Below, piece after piece: positions 8,615-19,162 of a stretch of DNA of 23,436 bases (its first letter is position 1; each line of letters starts with the position of its first letter). The position numbers and the translations under genes were made by a program. The DNA comes from Stereocaulon alpinum. Its lineage: Eukaryota; Ascomycota; Lecanoromycetes; Lecanorales; Stereocaulaceae. The notes beneath the pieces are model-generated. The model did not search any database, was not told the origin of the DNA, and saw only the letters and a list, made by a program, of their open reading frames with translations. The DNA lies in NCBI GenBank assembly GCA_018257865.1, contig JAEUBA010000213.1:1-23436 (forward strand), read 5' to 3'.

Positions 8615-8944
8615 GCCTTAGTCCTTAGGTACTACGGTATAACTAGATTACTTATTAAAAAATCTTCAAACCTAATTAGGAAATATAAGGGAAAAGAGTT
8701 AATCTAATAAAATATTATTAAGTCGGCTTATACTATATATATAAAATACCTATTAGGTATAGCCGTAAAGCGCGTCGTTTAGAAACTTTATAAGATATAT
8801 ACGTAAAGGCGTGCCGTAGGCGCGTTATTATTATAGTTATTTATATATATTAGTATTATAAGCGCCGGCGAGTAACAGGCGTATACTAAGGTTATTATTA
8901 TTTTAAATAGCTTTATAGCTAGGCGGCGACGTAGTAATAGCGCT

Positions 8945-8990
8945 TATAAATATAAGAACCCTAATTACCCCGCTTAACTTTCTCTTCCTT
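8945..8990 (+). promoter_or_regulatory. Putative promoter of the antisense gene in chromovirus B
   Basis: TATAAATA at 8945-8952 is followed by AACTTTCTCTTCC at about 8976-8988. The layout matches 4581-4617 in element A, again on the plus strand. There is no independent proof of transcription. Confidence 0.45.
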
Positions 8991-9162
8991 ATAACACCTC
9001 CTATTCTTATATATACCCTAAATATTAGCTATATACTAGCGTGTATAGGTTATACTAATATTCTTATAGCAATTCTTATCCCTATATATATATATTTAAA
9101 TACTCTAAATATTCTAAATATTATAAGTACGCTATCGTCCCTTTAGCGGGCGTTATTATTAA

Positions 9163-9766
9163 TATACTAACTTAGGTAGAATATTAATATACTACTTCCT
9201 TATAGAACTTACTTCTATATTAGAAACGATACTTACGTTTAAGGTAAGTCTCCCCCCTATAATCGCTATACTAATAGTTATTATAGGCTTAACTAATATT
9301 ATAAGGTATATTCGCCGGCTCTAAGACGGCGCTTATATATTAACTTACTTAGATTCCCCGCTCTTTTTAGAGGCGTATATAGGCCTTATTACGTCGTAAT
9401 ACTTATACTAGCTAGTTAAGAAGAGTATAGCGTAAGAGGAAGAAGATTAGTAAAGAGATAACTTAGTAGCGTAAAGTATAGGGTTTAATAGTATTAACTA
9501 GTAGGTTAGCCCCGAATATAATTACTAACCTATAGGGTTAACTTTATACAGCCTAATAGTATATTAAGGAGTTAGAGGAGCTTATAGCTAGTTTTAAGGA
9601 GAAGTTTAAGGCCCTTAATTAATAAATTATTAATCTTAAAGCGGATAATAGCCCTCTAGCGGAATATTATAAAGATAGTCCTAACTAAAGTAGTTTTAAT
9701 TCTAAATTAGATTAATACTATAATTATTAGCGTTTACTCAGCCCCTTATTAAGTTATATATAGTAA
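9163..9766 (+). pseudogene. Antisense gene of chromovirus B, unknown product, two exons
   Basis: Second copy of the plus-strand gene. The frame is open for 53 codons from 9163 to one TAA at 9322, then 24 codons to TAA at 9397. It shares IIRYI, LTYLDSP (A: LIYLNP), EEED, DNLVA and SIGFNS with A in the same order. An intron 9491-9551 (61 nt) starts GTATTA at the position matching A, has TACTAAC at 9523-9529 and ends ATACAG. Splicing puts it in the frame used by the next exon and again forms a Thr codon. Exon 2 has YIKELEELIASFKEKFKALN and LKADNSPLAEYY, a coiled-coil-like stretch, ending at TAG/TAA 9761-9766. The A and B proteins agree only in part, but frame, order and splice phase agree, which argues for past coding. 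Start and upstream exon unresolved. Confidence 0.5.
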
Positions 9767-9999
9767 AGACTACTTAGAAATACTAGTTTATAGTACCTTC
9801 TAAGTACCTATCTTAGGTCTACTAATATTAAATATACTTATATATAATATATCCCCGACGTATATAGTATTAGTTAATAGTAAAATAATTCTATTTACTT
9901 ATACCTTAGTATAAGTAAGTAAGTATAATTTTATATAGAGGAAAGTACTTATAGTATAATACTATTACCCCTAAAGGTTTATAATACTTATAACTTATA

Positions 10000-12900
10000 T
10001 TATCGCCGCCGCTTACCTACTACCTTAGGTAGTAGTTAAGTAGCTAGAGATTATATACGCTTACTACCTACCTACTTATTATAGGTTTATATTAATTCTT
10101 AAGTATTATTAAGCTTATTATCTAGTAGCTACTAGTTATATTCTTTACCCTAGCTAGTCTATTTAACCTTATACTAGATACCCTCTTTATTTCTAACCTT
10201 ATCTATAATCTCTTTAACTTCCTATATTTCCTTATTATTAATAAGTTCTAGGGCTTATATAAAGGTTACCGCCGCCTTATTAATATCGCGAAGGTAGTAT
10301 AATTCTAGTAGGGAAATATAAAAGGTATTATAGATCTAGTAAGTATCTAGAAGTAGTAGGTAATATACTTACGCTTTAATCTTATCTATAATCTTAAAAG
10401 GGCCTACGGATTTATAAGATAATTTCTTACTTAGGTATTTTTACTTAAGATTTTTAGTTAATAATATTACTAAGTCTCTAACCTTATAGCTTTAAGGTTT
10501 ATAATTCTTATTATACTACTTAACTTATAAATCTTAGGCTCGCTATAAGCGCTCTATAGCTTCGTCTCTTAATACTTATAGTAGTCGAATCCTCTTATTT
10601 ATAGTAGGTATCCTCCCTTCTAAGGGCTTATCCTTAAGTTCCTAGCGAAGTTTAGGGTGGTATCTATATATTAGGAAGAACAGCGTTATTCTAATAGAGG
10701 AATAAAGACTATTTATATAGGTAAATTCTACTATAGGTAGCTATCTAGCCTAAGTCGTCTAATTATTATTTGCAAAAATACGTAAATAGTGCTTTAGTAC
10801 CTAATTCTAGCGTTCCGTCTAACTATTAGTCTATAGATAAAAGGCGGTACTTAGGCGGCGCTTAATCTTAAAATAGAAGTAAATTACTAACTAGAAGGCG
10901 CTTATAAAAATAGAGCCTCTATTACTAATAATACTATTAGGTATATTATAGCGGTAGACTATTTTAGTATAAAATAACTCCGCTAGTTTAGCGGTATTGA
11001 TTATTACCTAGGTAGGTAGATACTATACTATTTTAGTAAATCTATCTACTATTACTAGGATATAGTTATAAACTATATTCCGGTATTTACTAAGGGGTAA
11101 CTTAGTAATAAAATCTATAGAAAGTTCTTTCTAAGGCTTATTGATAGTTAGCAGTAAACTTAATTTGCTATAGGGGCGATAGCGGGGTACCTTTATTCTT
11201 TAGCAGATATTATAAGTTTTAATATAGTTAGTAACTTATTTAGCGGCCCTATTCTAATAGTATTTACGGGTAAGTAACTTATACGTCTTTTTAGCGCTAA
11301 AGTACCCTATAAGAGGGTTATTATAGTATCTACTAATAAGTTCTTTCTATAAGGCTTTATCCCTAGGAATATAGAGGCGATCCTTATACTATAGTAGCCC
11401 TTCTAAGTCTAAGGACTAAGTATTACTATATAGACGGCGGCGTTACGGCGTACTTTTATTATAAAAAGATTTCGCCTAATTATCTATATCTTATAGCTCT
11501 TAGACTAAAGTCTTTATTAACCTTTAGGGTTCCTTATAAGCTAGTTTAGTAACAGTCTTCGTTTCCTTTTAGGGGATAATAACTTAGATTCCTATAATCT
11601 AAAATACTAGCGCTATCGCTGCGACTAACTCCTTACTTTCTTTATCCTTATTCTATAAGGTAAGCTTATTTTATAATATAGGTAGAAGTTTAGTATTTAG
11701 TAGTAAAATACCCTTATAGTTAGAGTAGCGCGAAGGCGGATCTATAGGATTTAATTTACTAGTATAGTAAATAATTTTAAAGTTAAAGGTAGCGAGCTTT
11801 AGCGCCTATCTAGCTTAGTAAGAATTTAACTCCTTCTACTTTATAAAGCTCTTAAGATTATTATAATTAGTAAGGATCTTAATAGTAAATAAACTTCCTT
11901 CTAGGTAGTATCGCTATTATTTTATTACCGCTACGATAGCGAGCAATTCTTAGTTATAGACCTTATAATTCTATTCCGTAGGGATTATCTTCTAGGATTA
12001 GAATATAACTAGACGCTAGTAGCTATTATTATTAGATTAGGTAAATACCGTAGCTATAGCGAAGTTAGAGGTATTAGTCTTAACTTATAGCTACTTTTCT
12101 AGATTAAAGTAGCGTAGAAATAGCGTAGAAGCGAAGATATCTTAGAGCTTTATAAAAGCTTTTTTAGTATTATTATTCTAGTCTAGTTAGCTAGTTTTCT
12201 TTCCGTCTTTACTACCTTTAAGTAAGTTAGTTAGAGGCGCAGCTATAGCGGAATAGTTATAGATAAAGCGCCTATAGAAGTTTATAAAGCCTAAAAAGAC
12301 TTATACCTCCCTAAAGATCTTTAGCTAAGGCTAGTCCTTAATAGTTACTATATATTCCTAATCTATTACTACGCCGTTAGTAGATATAATAAACCTAAGG
12401 AATTTAACCCTTTTAGTACTAAACTAATATTTCTTTAGGTTAGCGTATAGCGAAAACTAACGTAGTTATTCTAATACTTACTTAATATACCGCTAGTAGT
12501 CCGCTGGATCTATACTATATATTAGGATATTATCTAGATATACTATATACGTTATATTAATAAGCCTACTAAGAGCCCTATTAATATATACTTAAAACGT
12601 TACCGGCGTATTAGCGAGCCTAAAAGGTATAACTAAATATTTAAAGTAGCCGTAGCGGGTACGGAATATAGTCTTCTACTTATTACCTTCTTTAATTTAG
12701 ATCCTATAATAGGTATCCTTTAGGTCTAACTTCGTAAACTTTTTAGATCTATATAAGCGGTCTAATATCTTAGTAATTAGGGGTAGAGGGTACTAATTTT
12801 TAATAGTTACCGTATTCAGCCTATAATAATCTACGTAAAGACGTAGCCTACTATCCTTCTTTAGTATAAAGAGGATAGGTAATCCGGCTAAAGAAGTTAA

Positions 12901-13659
12901 GTAGCGGATCTAGCCTTTTACTAATATATTATTAAGATAGCGCCGCAGCTCCGCTAGCTTAGTTTAGGAAAGATTATAGAGAGGCTTATAAAGCGGTTCT
13001 CTACCTTCTAGTATCTTAATAGCGTAGTCCCCTTTCTTAAATATAGGTAGGGTACCCGCCTTATTACTTAAGAAGATATTAGAGAATTCTAGTAACTCCT
13101 TTAGAATCTATCTTAGGCTTCCTTTATCCGGCGTATATATAGCTACTATAGTATATATAATAGTATAGACTTTAGGCTCCTATTAGAGATAGTAGCCGAA
13201 GCTAATAGGGTCTTCGACTTCTAATTTCTAAGAGTTAACTTTAAAGCGCTATTAGCCTACTAACGGATTAAGAAGGATATTTATCTAACTTAGACTTAGT
13301 ATACTAATTACTATATTAGGACCCTTTTAATTAATAGCGTAGAAAAGTATATTATACTCCTTACTATATCCCCAGCTATTAACTAATATATATTAGAATT
13401 AATATATACCGTAAATATATATACCTAAGCTACTTAATAATTCTAGTAGTAGTAAGTTAGCGGTATAAGGTTATAAGTCCTATTAGACTATAAACTTCTA
13501 AGAGATTAAATTTAACTATAAACCTATATCTAGTAGGGTAAGAACCTACTATAAGTCGCTTTTAAGCTTTATCTAACCCTTTATTAGGATAAAAGGATAT
13601 ACCTCTACTTTTTAGTTCGTCCCCGCTTCTAAGGCTATTAAGGGGATAGATTATTTTTT
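10000..13659 (-). pseudogene. Pol of chromovirus B: protease, RT, RNase H, integrase, chromodomain
   Basis: In the -1 frame relative to gag, about 1,220 codons to TAA at 10000-10002. Protease: LLDIGLQLNLIS near 13540-13500, the D-T/S-G-A box with T and A lost by RIP. RT: YVDYYRLN near 12830; LDLKDTYYRI near 12730; TRYG, then YLVIPFRLAN near 12670-12610; YLDN at 12529-12540 (YLDD, second Asp lost). RNase H and the connection region lie at about 12180-11700. Integrase: core with KIKRRL at about 10870-10845, C-terminal GPF-type part around 10400. The chromodomain at about 10235-10060 keeps YKVKWT. It ends in GSKRRR like A. Length and order are typical of fungal chromoviruses. Confidence 0.88.
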
Positions 13660-14888
13660 ATTAATACTACGCTAATAGCGGTATAGGTAGAGGACTTTTA
13701 GAGGTTAGGGTAGTAAAGACTTTTATAGCCTAGCTTTTAATAATTATAGTAAATAATCTTAGCGTCTAGCTCCGAATTAACTTTCTATTTTAAGCTTTTT
13801 ATATAAAGATACTATTACGCTAAAGGCGCGCTATTACTCCTTAGATCTAACTTATTAGGTTTAGAGATATAATATTCTAGTAGGCGACTTTTAAGTAACT
13901 TAGAGCCCCTAATAGTAGACTTTCTATAGCCGACTAAGATAGCTCTACGCTACTTACGTACTATAGTATTCTCCTATATAATAGCCTATATAATAATATC
14001 TTCCTAATTATTAGATACCCTGCTAGTACTAAGAATTTTATTTTTTAGTTCTAGTCTCAGCTTAGCTAGGAAGAGGTTAGCTTTTATCTTTAGTACTATA
14101 AGTAGTAGGTTAGCTTCTAACTCCTCTAAGTAGGCCTTAAATATAGTAACCTTTTAATCTAAACGTTACTTAGCCTCTTTAAACCTTTTATAGGCGAAGA
14201 GACGGCGGTTTATAGGATCTACTACTAAATTATATAGGAACTACTCGAAAAATATAAATAAGATACTATCCTAACCTTAGTCCTTAATATAGGTATTTTA
14301 CTAAGTATTTAGGTTATTCTCTAAGGTATCTATATAGTAAACTATCCTTAATAATTTAGTAGTAAAGTATTCTAGACTCTTTAGGAACTTCTTTTCTAAG
14401 TTAGCGAACTAGCGTAGGTATTTACCTTCGCTAGTACCCTTATAGGCCTATATATTATTAGGGCGAAAACTCTTTACTACTAATAGTATTTAGTATAGAA
14501 GTAGGTTTATTATTAGTCTAACAGCAGGTATAATTAGTCGTTTAGGAATTTATTAGCTAATAATATTAACTAAGCGCGACGGCTTATTAATAGCGGTATT
14601 ATCTTCTAACTCTTCGACTATCCCTATTAGTATTCTGATTATAGATTGCGATCTTAAGTATTAAATTATCTTATTTTTAGCTTTAAGTGCTAATAATTCG
14701 CGAATTCGCTTTAGGCGCTAATTAGTAGCCTAGGCTTTATATATACGCTAATCTAGCGTAGTATTATCTATCTCTAAGGTTTTAGTAGATATATCGTTAG
14801 TCTCTTAGCGCTCTATTTTATTAATATTATCACCTTTTTTAATAGGGGGGTTAGTTATAGCGCTGCGACTGCGCTAATAACCTAATAT
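13638..14888 (-). pseudogene. Gag of chromovirus B with CCHC zinc knuckle
   Basis: About 417 codons in one frame on the minus strand, ending TAA at 13638-13640. ATA at 14886-14888 may be the mutated start ATG (RIP of TG), but this is uncertain. The middle holds a capsid-like region (AYKGTSEGKYLR*FANLEK..., FLAKLRLELKNKIL). The knuckle at about 13763-13720 reads AKIIYYNY*KLGYKSLYYPN, fitting C-x2-C-x4-H-x4-C with every Cys and the His turned to Tyr by TGY to TAY and CAY to TAY. It would package element RNA. Few frameshifts are seen, only RIP substitutions. Confidence 0.82.
13653..13659 (-). promoter_or_regulatory. Gag-pol -1 frameshift slippery site (AAAAAAT)
   Basis: In the gag frame the minus strand reads AT(A AAA AAT), the X-XXY-YYZ form. 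Gag stops five codons later at 13638. The pol frame (protease LLDIG, YLDN, final SKRRR-type end) is the -1 frame. The -1 frame has TAA right at the slip, and that triplet would be CAA before RIP, making the heptamer the classic A-AAA-AAC. Confidence 0.6.
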
Positions 14889-14935
14889 CGTAGTAACTCC
14901 GAGCCTCTCCCTTTAAAAGGTAGAAGAATTAGAAC

Positions 14936-15170
14936 TATAAAGGACTAGTACGCCGGCTTAATACTAGCGGTAGTAGTATAAGAGATATAAAGTAGCTATA
15001 GGAGTAAAGGTATATTTATTACCCCCGTAGTAGTAGGAACTAATTCTTAAGGAACTTAGAATATTAGGGGAATCTAGGATAGATATATATTCGCTAAGAT
15101 CCTACCCCCTAGTTATATTATATTATATAAGCCGGCGGACCCTTAGCGTATATATAGGATAGAGTTTATA
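14936..15170 (-). repeat. 5' LTR of chromovirus B (235 bp)
   Basis: Starts TATAAAGG (RIP form of TGTAAAGG) and ends GTTTATA. Same length as 8362-8596. The hairpin seen in the other LTR is damaged here (CACCGG to TACTAG). Confidence 0.92.
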
Positions 15171-15420
15171 CTATACGACTATATTATACGCCTTAGTACT
15201 ACCGCTAAGAAACGCCTAATAATTAATATAATAGGACTGCAGTAGTCCTATAAGAGAAGGGAAATTAATAAGGTGCGGTAGATTAATAATAATTATAACC
15301 TAGTAGACGCTATAACTAAGGAGCGCTACTACTAGGCGTTAAAGTAATTAGTAGATAGTAATACTATCGAGTTAAAGATAAACGCCTAGGTAGAAAGGGA
15401 GGCTATAGTCTAACTAATTA
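15171..15420 (+). pseudogene. Ty1/Copia polyprotein C-terminus (RNase H end)
   Basis: Plus-strand frame beginning at the edge of the B LTR: SYKRREINKVR*INNNYNLVDAITKER, the closing part of Copia RNase H where a W-I-x-G-x-x-N-x-A-D-A-x-T-K block is expected. It continues ALK*LVDSNTIELKINA*VERE to about 15410, typical of Copia C-termini. TGG and CAA codons have become TAG/TAA. Everything upstream (gag, protease, integrase, RT) is missing, cut off by element B. Confidence 0.82.
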
Positions 15421-15524
15421 GACTATAGTATTACTTAGCCTTATAGGCCCGTTTCTATACTAGCTAATTACTAGATTTAGCGTCGATTAGCACTGTTTTC
15501 TCGACTTTCTAAAACTTTTGCTAG

Positions 15525-15620
15525 TGTTGGAATAACGTCGCTCCGCTCCGTAACTAGCGGCTTGGCGCTAACTCCTAGATAAAACACTATAGCTTAGCTA
15601 GCTAGATTTAAGACAATCCC
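15525..15620 (+). repeat. Possible start of the Copia 3' LTR
   Basis: TGTTGGAATAACG at 15525 resembles the TGTTGGAA-type beginning of many Copia LTRs and sits about 110 bases after the Copia coding end. There is no clear polypurine tract before it and no second copy in the window, and the right boundary is unknown. RIP bias fades out around 15600. Confidence 0.35.
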
Positions 15621-16800
15621 CAGTTTACTAAGCCCAATAGATACCCTGCGAATCAGGTTGTCCGGGGCAGGTAATAGGGGATCAAGCTACCTACTAATCG
15701 GTACTACCTAGCAGCTAGGTTCTACCGACAGCTGCTTTATGGCTTCTTCAGCTACAGCTCCTTCAGCTACAGAGCCTGTCTCCAGTCGAGGCTCGTCTGG
15801 ATTCCTTCTGTGAATGCACAGTACCGCGAAGTTGAGAGAACTCATGAGGAACGGGCCAGCCATTATCTTACCAGTCTAAAGTACACCAACGAAGAGAGTC
15901 ATCAGGTTACCTTTTGAGACCTCTTCCAAGAAAAGCACAAACGGCTTACGATTCGCTTGAACTCCCTAGAAGTCACACGCTTGAGGGTCACATGGTTAAC
16001 AACTTTTTCAATCCAAAATACAACGCTCTCGTTTGTCCAGGGCTTGAACACGGGCCGTTACGTGTCATCGCCTACGCTTCGAAGCGGCACGTCAATCCGC
16101 TGCATGTACAGACTCTTGCATGCTGCGCCATTGGAATACGTTCAATTCGAGCTCGTTACGCCGTTAATCAAGGCGCAAGACGTTGCCGTTTCTAATACAG
16201 ACAACCGCCGTTCACTTCCATCCACCCCAATTATTTCTCCGACGTCCTAATATGGAAATCCCCACCCTATGCCACAGATATAACAGGATCCCCCTCCGAT
16301 TCACCAATGCGTTTCATCGTACAATTCAACCTACCACATGGGGGTAACCCACCGCACCGCTTCTTGGCTTATGCATAAAGACTAAGTTCTTGACAAGGCA
16401 GTATATTTCACACGCACTTGGATCTCCGTCATCTATAGTAATCACTAGATAGATAATCCTGCGCCCATCGCTATGGTGAATGTAGCTTTGCACACCCCAA
16501 AAAGCTTCTTCAAGTCTAGATATCCAGAGAGACCTAGGCTTTGAAGGAAGGAAGAGGGATCATCCTACAAAATCTTGAGTTCGATTTCAGCAGGCCCACG
16601 GTTGGATGGGCAGCACAGCATGATATCTGTTGATGACTCAGCACATGGAAGGATTCCATTTCTAGTGGGCTGAGTGGACCCCGCTCGGCCCCGGAAGGCA
16701 GCAGATCTCTTCTGGTAGTGATCCAAAGTGCCAAGCGAATGGCCCTTACCGGCTTACCTCAGCGGGTGCACGGACTCACCTGATGCACGATTTTCTAATT
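15600..16800. other. Island without RIP bias, no recognisable gene
   Basis: CA and TG are common here and base composition is balanced, in sharp contrast to both flanks. No frame shows a recognisable domain. The longer stop-free stretches (about 93-97 codons near 15914-16250, + strand) overlap each other in two frames, start with TTG and lack family features. A short direct repeat, CTTCAGCTACAG, occurs twice near 15747-15775. It could be single-copy DNA between transposons, the rest of a Copia LTR at the left edge, or the 5' flank of the pogo element. Confidence 0.6.
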
Positions 16801-16819
16801 TTACACCCCAACTTCTTCC

Positions 16820-17959
16820 ACCTATAGCTACCGCAATATAGACCTAATTGATGCAGCGCTTGCAGCGCTGGCTTCGCTAGGACTAGGCGATTAAGTTAAT
16901 ATTGCTAAAACAGCTAGAGAATTTAGCTGTAACCGTTCTACCCTGTCTAGGCGTTACCGAGGCGTTTCTGTACCCCGTAAGATCTAGGACTAAAAACATC
17001 GAAATCTTAACTCTTAATAAGAGAAGACCCTAATTAAATATATAGACCGCTTATATATACGTGCCCTACCACCTAGTAGGCAAATAATCCGGAACTTCGC
17101 CTCTGAGATCTGTGGTAATGAGGTTGGAAAAGAATAGGTTTTACGATTCCTGAAACGCTATCATATTGACTTGGTATTAAAGTGGTTAATAGGCCTAGAC
17201 CACAGTCGTTCTAGGGCAGATTTAGCGTTTAAATACTCACTCTATTTCGAGCTAATACGGAAGAAAATCGAGCAGTATCAGGTAGAGCAGCGGCTGATAT
17301 TTAATATAGATAAGAAGGGGTTTTTAATTAGAGTCCTTTTAAAGATAAAGAGAATCTTCTCCTATAGATAGTATAAAGAAGGTGGAATTAAGCAGCTTAT
17401 TTAAGACGGAAATCGGGAGTAGATTACTATAATTACAGCTATTTATACAGACGGAATAGCGCTTTTACTAGGGCTTATTTACTAAGCAACTACTAGCCTA
17501 ATTTAGGATACCTAGCTTTAGGATTTTAACCCTAATATCTACAGCTGTTTCTTCGCCTCCTCCGTATCTAGGTAGACTAATAATAAGCTAGGCTACCAGT
17601 AGCTAGTCTAAATCTTCGACCGTAAGATAAAAGGCAAAGCACTGAGGGATTACTAACTCCTAATCCTTAATAGCTACGGTTTATATATTACTATAAAGTT
17701 TATTAACTACTGTAATAGTAACAGGATCCTTTTGGCTATCTATCTACCCTATTTAACACATACGCTCCAGCCCCTAGACGTCTACCTTTTTCGTCCCTTA
17801 TCTTAGGCGTATTCGAATGAATTAGCGAAATTTATAGATAAAAGCTAGGGCTTCTTATCTATAATAAAATATAACTTCTTCCGCCTATTCTAGTATACTT
17901 AGGAAGCTGTATTTACCTCTAAAAATATCCTTTCTAGGTTCGAATTAACTAGCTTATTT
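16820..17959 (+). pseudogene. Pogo/Fot1 transposase, N-terminal and catalytic part
   Basis: One frame carries a DNA-binding helix-turn-helix/CENP-B-like region (IDLIDAALAALASLG, then REFSCNRSTLSRRYRGVS at about 16920-16970) and then the DDE_1 endonuclease. First Asp in FNIDKKGF at 17309-17311; the usual E of DEKG is K by RIP. The second acidic site, LILNSYG, has Asn at 17669-17671 for Asp. The third, LQPLDV, has Asp at 17777-17779, 35 residues after the second. QPLD and SNELAKF are well kept. There are only scattered TAG/TAA stops. The frame stops at the insertion point after ELTSLF and continues at 19163. Missing start codon, damaged Asp and internal stops make it inactive. Confidence 0.88.
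17947..17959. repeat. 13-bp target-site duplication AACTAGCTTATTT, left copy
   Basis: Identical to 19150-19162 on the far side of the insertion. The length suits target-primed reverse transcription. Confidence 0.92.
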
Positions 17960-19149
17960 GGCCAGCGATAGAGACACACCTGTACGCGGTGCTAGCTACG
18001 AACCTGAATACCTATTCAGAGCTGAGATATCTCCCCTAATATATTACAGGTTAAACGATATTAAGACGTCGCGTGGTTGCTGAGAACTCCGTGTAGAGTT
18101 TTTCGGGCAACGCGATAATACCTACCCTAACTCCACTACGACTATTATACCTCCCCTACGATCGAGACTAGACAGCAAGAATTGGTATTAAGTGTAGTAT
18201 CTCAGCCTAACGAGTAAAGAGTATAGGTAATACCTACCCAGCCGTTAATTCAAAAAATCTAATATCTACGTGCGCTCAATACGTATCTACTAGTTAAGAC
18301 TAACGCGCAGTCTATCCTAGGGGAAGGCTGGGGTTATAGGTATACAGGACTAAGAGAAGGATATACTAGGTTATAAATTAGAAGGCGTATTTTAGAAAAG
18401 GACGGCCCCTATCTAAGTAGCTAGGCGAGCCTTTAGTGTAAGCGGCGCCGTATAACTATAATTATAAGCTAAAGGGTTAGCTCCCCCCTAAAGCAAAGTG
18501 TATAAGGATAGAAGTAAGTACTATCTAATACAACCAGCGGGATATTATACTATCCGATTCTTTATACGAGTATAGGCCTCCTAGGCGGTGTATATAGCTT
18601 CCCCCCTTTCTCGTATCCTCAACCAGCAAACCACCAAACAGCCAAATCCGGTACTACTACGGACACTAATAAATACCACTAATCAGCGCTAATAACTCGA
18701 ACCCTTACAGGACGGCTATATACCCCCTCCTCCCCCCCCCCCGTATCGACACAGTAAAGGTTAAAGAAAGTTATAGGGCGCTCAGCGCTATAATAAAGTT
18801 GAAGGATATAGAAGAATACAGCAGGGTCCTTAAGAGCTGAGTATAGTGCGAAGGGCGTATATTACAGTTAGTATTAGAAACAATATCATAGAGCGCTCAG
18901 TATAATATTAAAGAATATAGTTAAGAGTTACCGGTGTTAAGGAGGCCTAGGGTATAATCCCTAGACTAAAAGCAATTACATCGTTAAGGATAAGCGGGAG
19001 TTTTTATCTAGGCACTATACTATGGTTTCTCTTACGGCTAGGAAAGGTACACTACGTGTACCATCTACTAGTTTCACAAATAATGTAATAGAACACCCTC
19101 ATTAGTATATATAGATACTAGAATAGGCGTATAAACCAATCAATCAATC
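17960..19149 (+). mobile_element. LINE-derived insertion with short 3' homology to the LINE at 1-2565
   Basis: 1,190 bp flanked by a 13-bp duplication. Its final part closely repeats the LINE end: TAGAACACCC, TTAGTATATATAGATACTAG, GGCGTATAAA, then CAAT units. Weaker likeness extends to about 18926 (TTACCGGTGTTA; AGCGGGAGTTTTTATCTAG against AGCGAAAGTTTTTAGCTAG). The upstream ~950 bases do not match the RT seen at 1-2370. They contain a CA-rich segment at about 18615-18700, a run of Cs near 18731-18741 and a short open stretch (about 18757-18830) of unknown nature. The likely reading is a non-autonomous or internally deleted LINE (5' region joined to the 3' end). A distant full-length relative truncated differently is the alternative. 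Confidence 0.75.
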
Positions 19150-19162
19150 AACTAGCTTATTT
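19150..19162. repeat. 13-bp target-site duplication AACTAGCTTATTT, right copy
   Basis: Follows the CAAT tail directly. One or two bases could equally be counted as tail. Confidence 0.92.

Larger units (their letters stand above)
8362..15170 (-). mobile_element. Ty3/Gypsy chromovirus B, both LTRs present (6,809 bp)
   Basis: Minus-strand order: LTR 15170-14936, gag, -1 frameshift site, pol with protease, RT, RNase H, integrase and chromodomain, an antisense gene, a polypurine tract, LTR 8596-8362. The two LTRs are both exactly 235 bp. It lies against Gypsy A at 8361 and against a Copia fragment at 15171. The adjacent 5-mers (ACTTA and CTATA) do not match, so there is no target-site duplication, and the left host element does not resume on the right. 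It is therefore probably not a simple insertion but a product of recombination or deletion. All coding parts are RIP-damaged. Confidence 0.9.

Noticed and set aside
15914..16250. Two overlapping plus-strand open frames of 93 and 97 codons
   Set aside because: Both start at TTG, overlap each other out of frame, and show no recognisable motif or promoter. In non-RIPed DNA this length is expected by chance.
16534..16734. Minus-strand 66-codon open frame in the island
   Set aside because: Short, no domain, no conserved features, no supporting context.
16801..16820. TACACCCC at the pogo 5' side paired with GGGGTGTTA at 19886 as terminal inverted repeats
   Set aside because: Only about eight bases match. 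The right-hand copy overlaps the Gypsy D LTR start, and longer pairing fails.
17171..17371. Apparent small ORF of 66 codons
   Set aside because: It is only an uninterrupted piece of the pogo transposase frame between RIP stops, not a separate gene.
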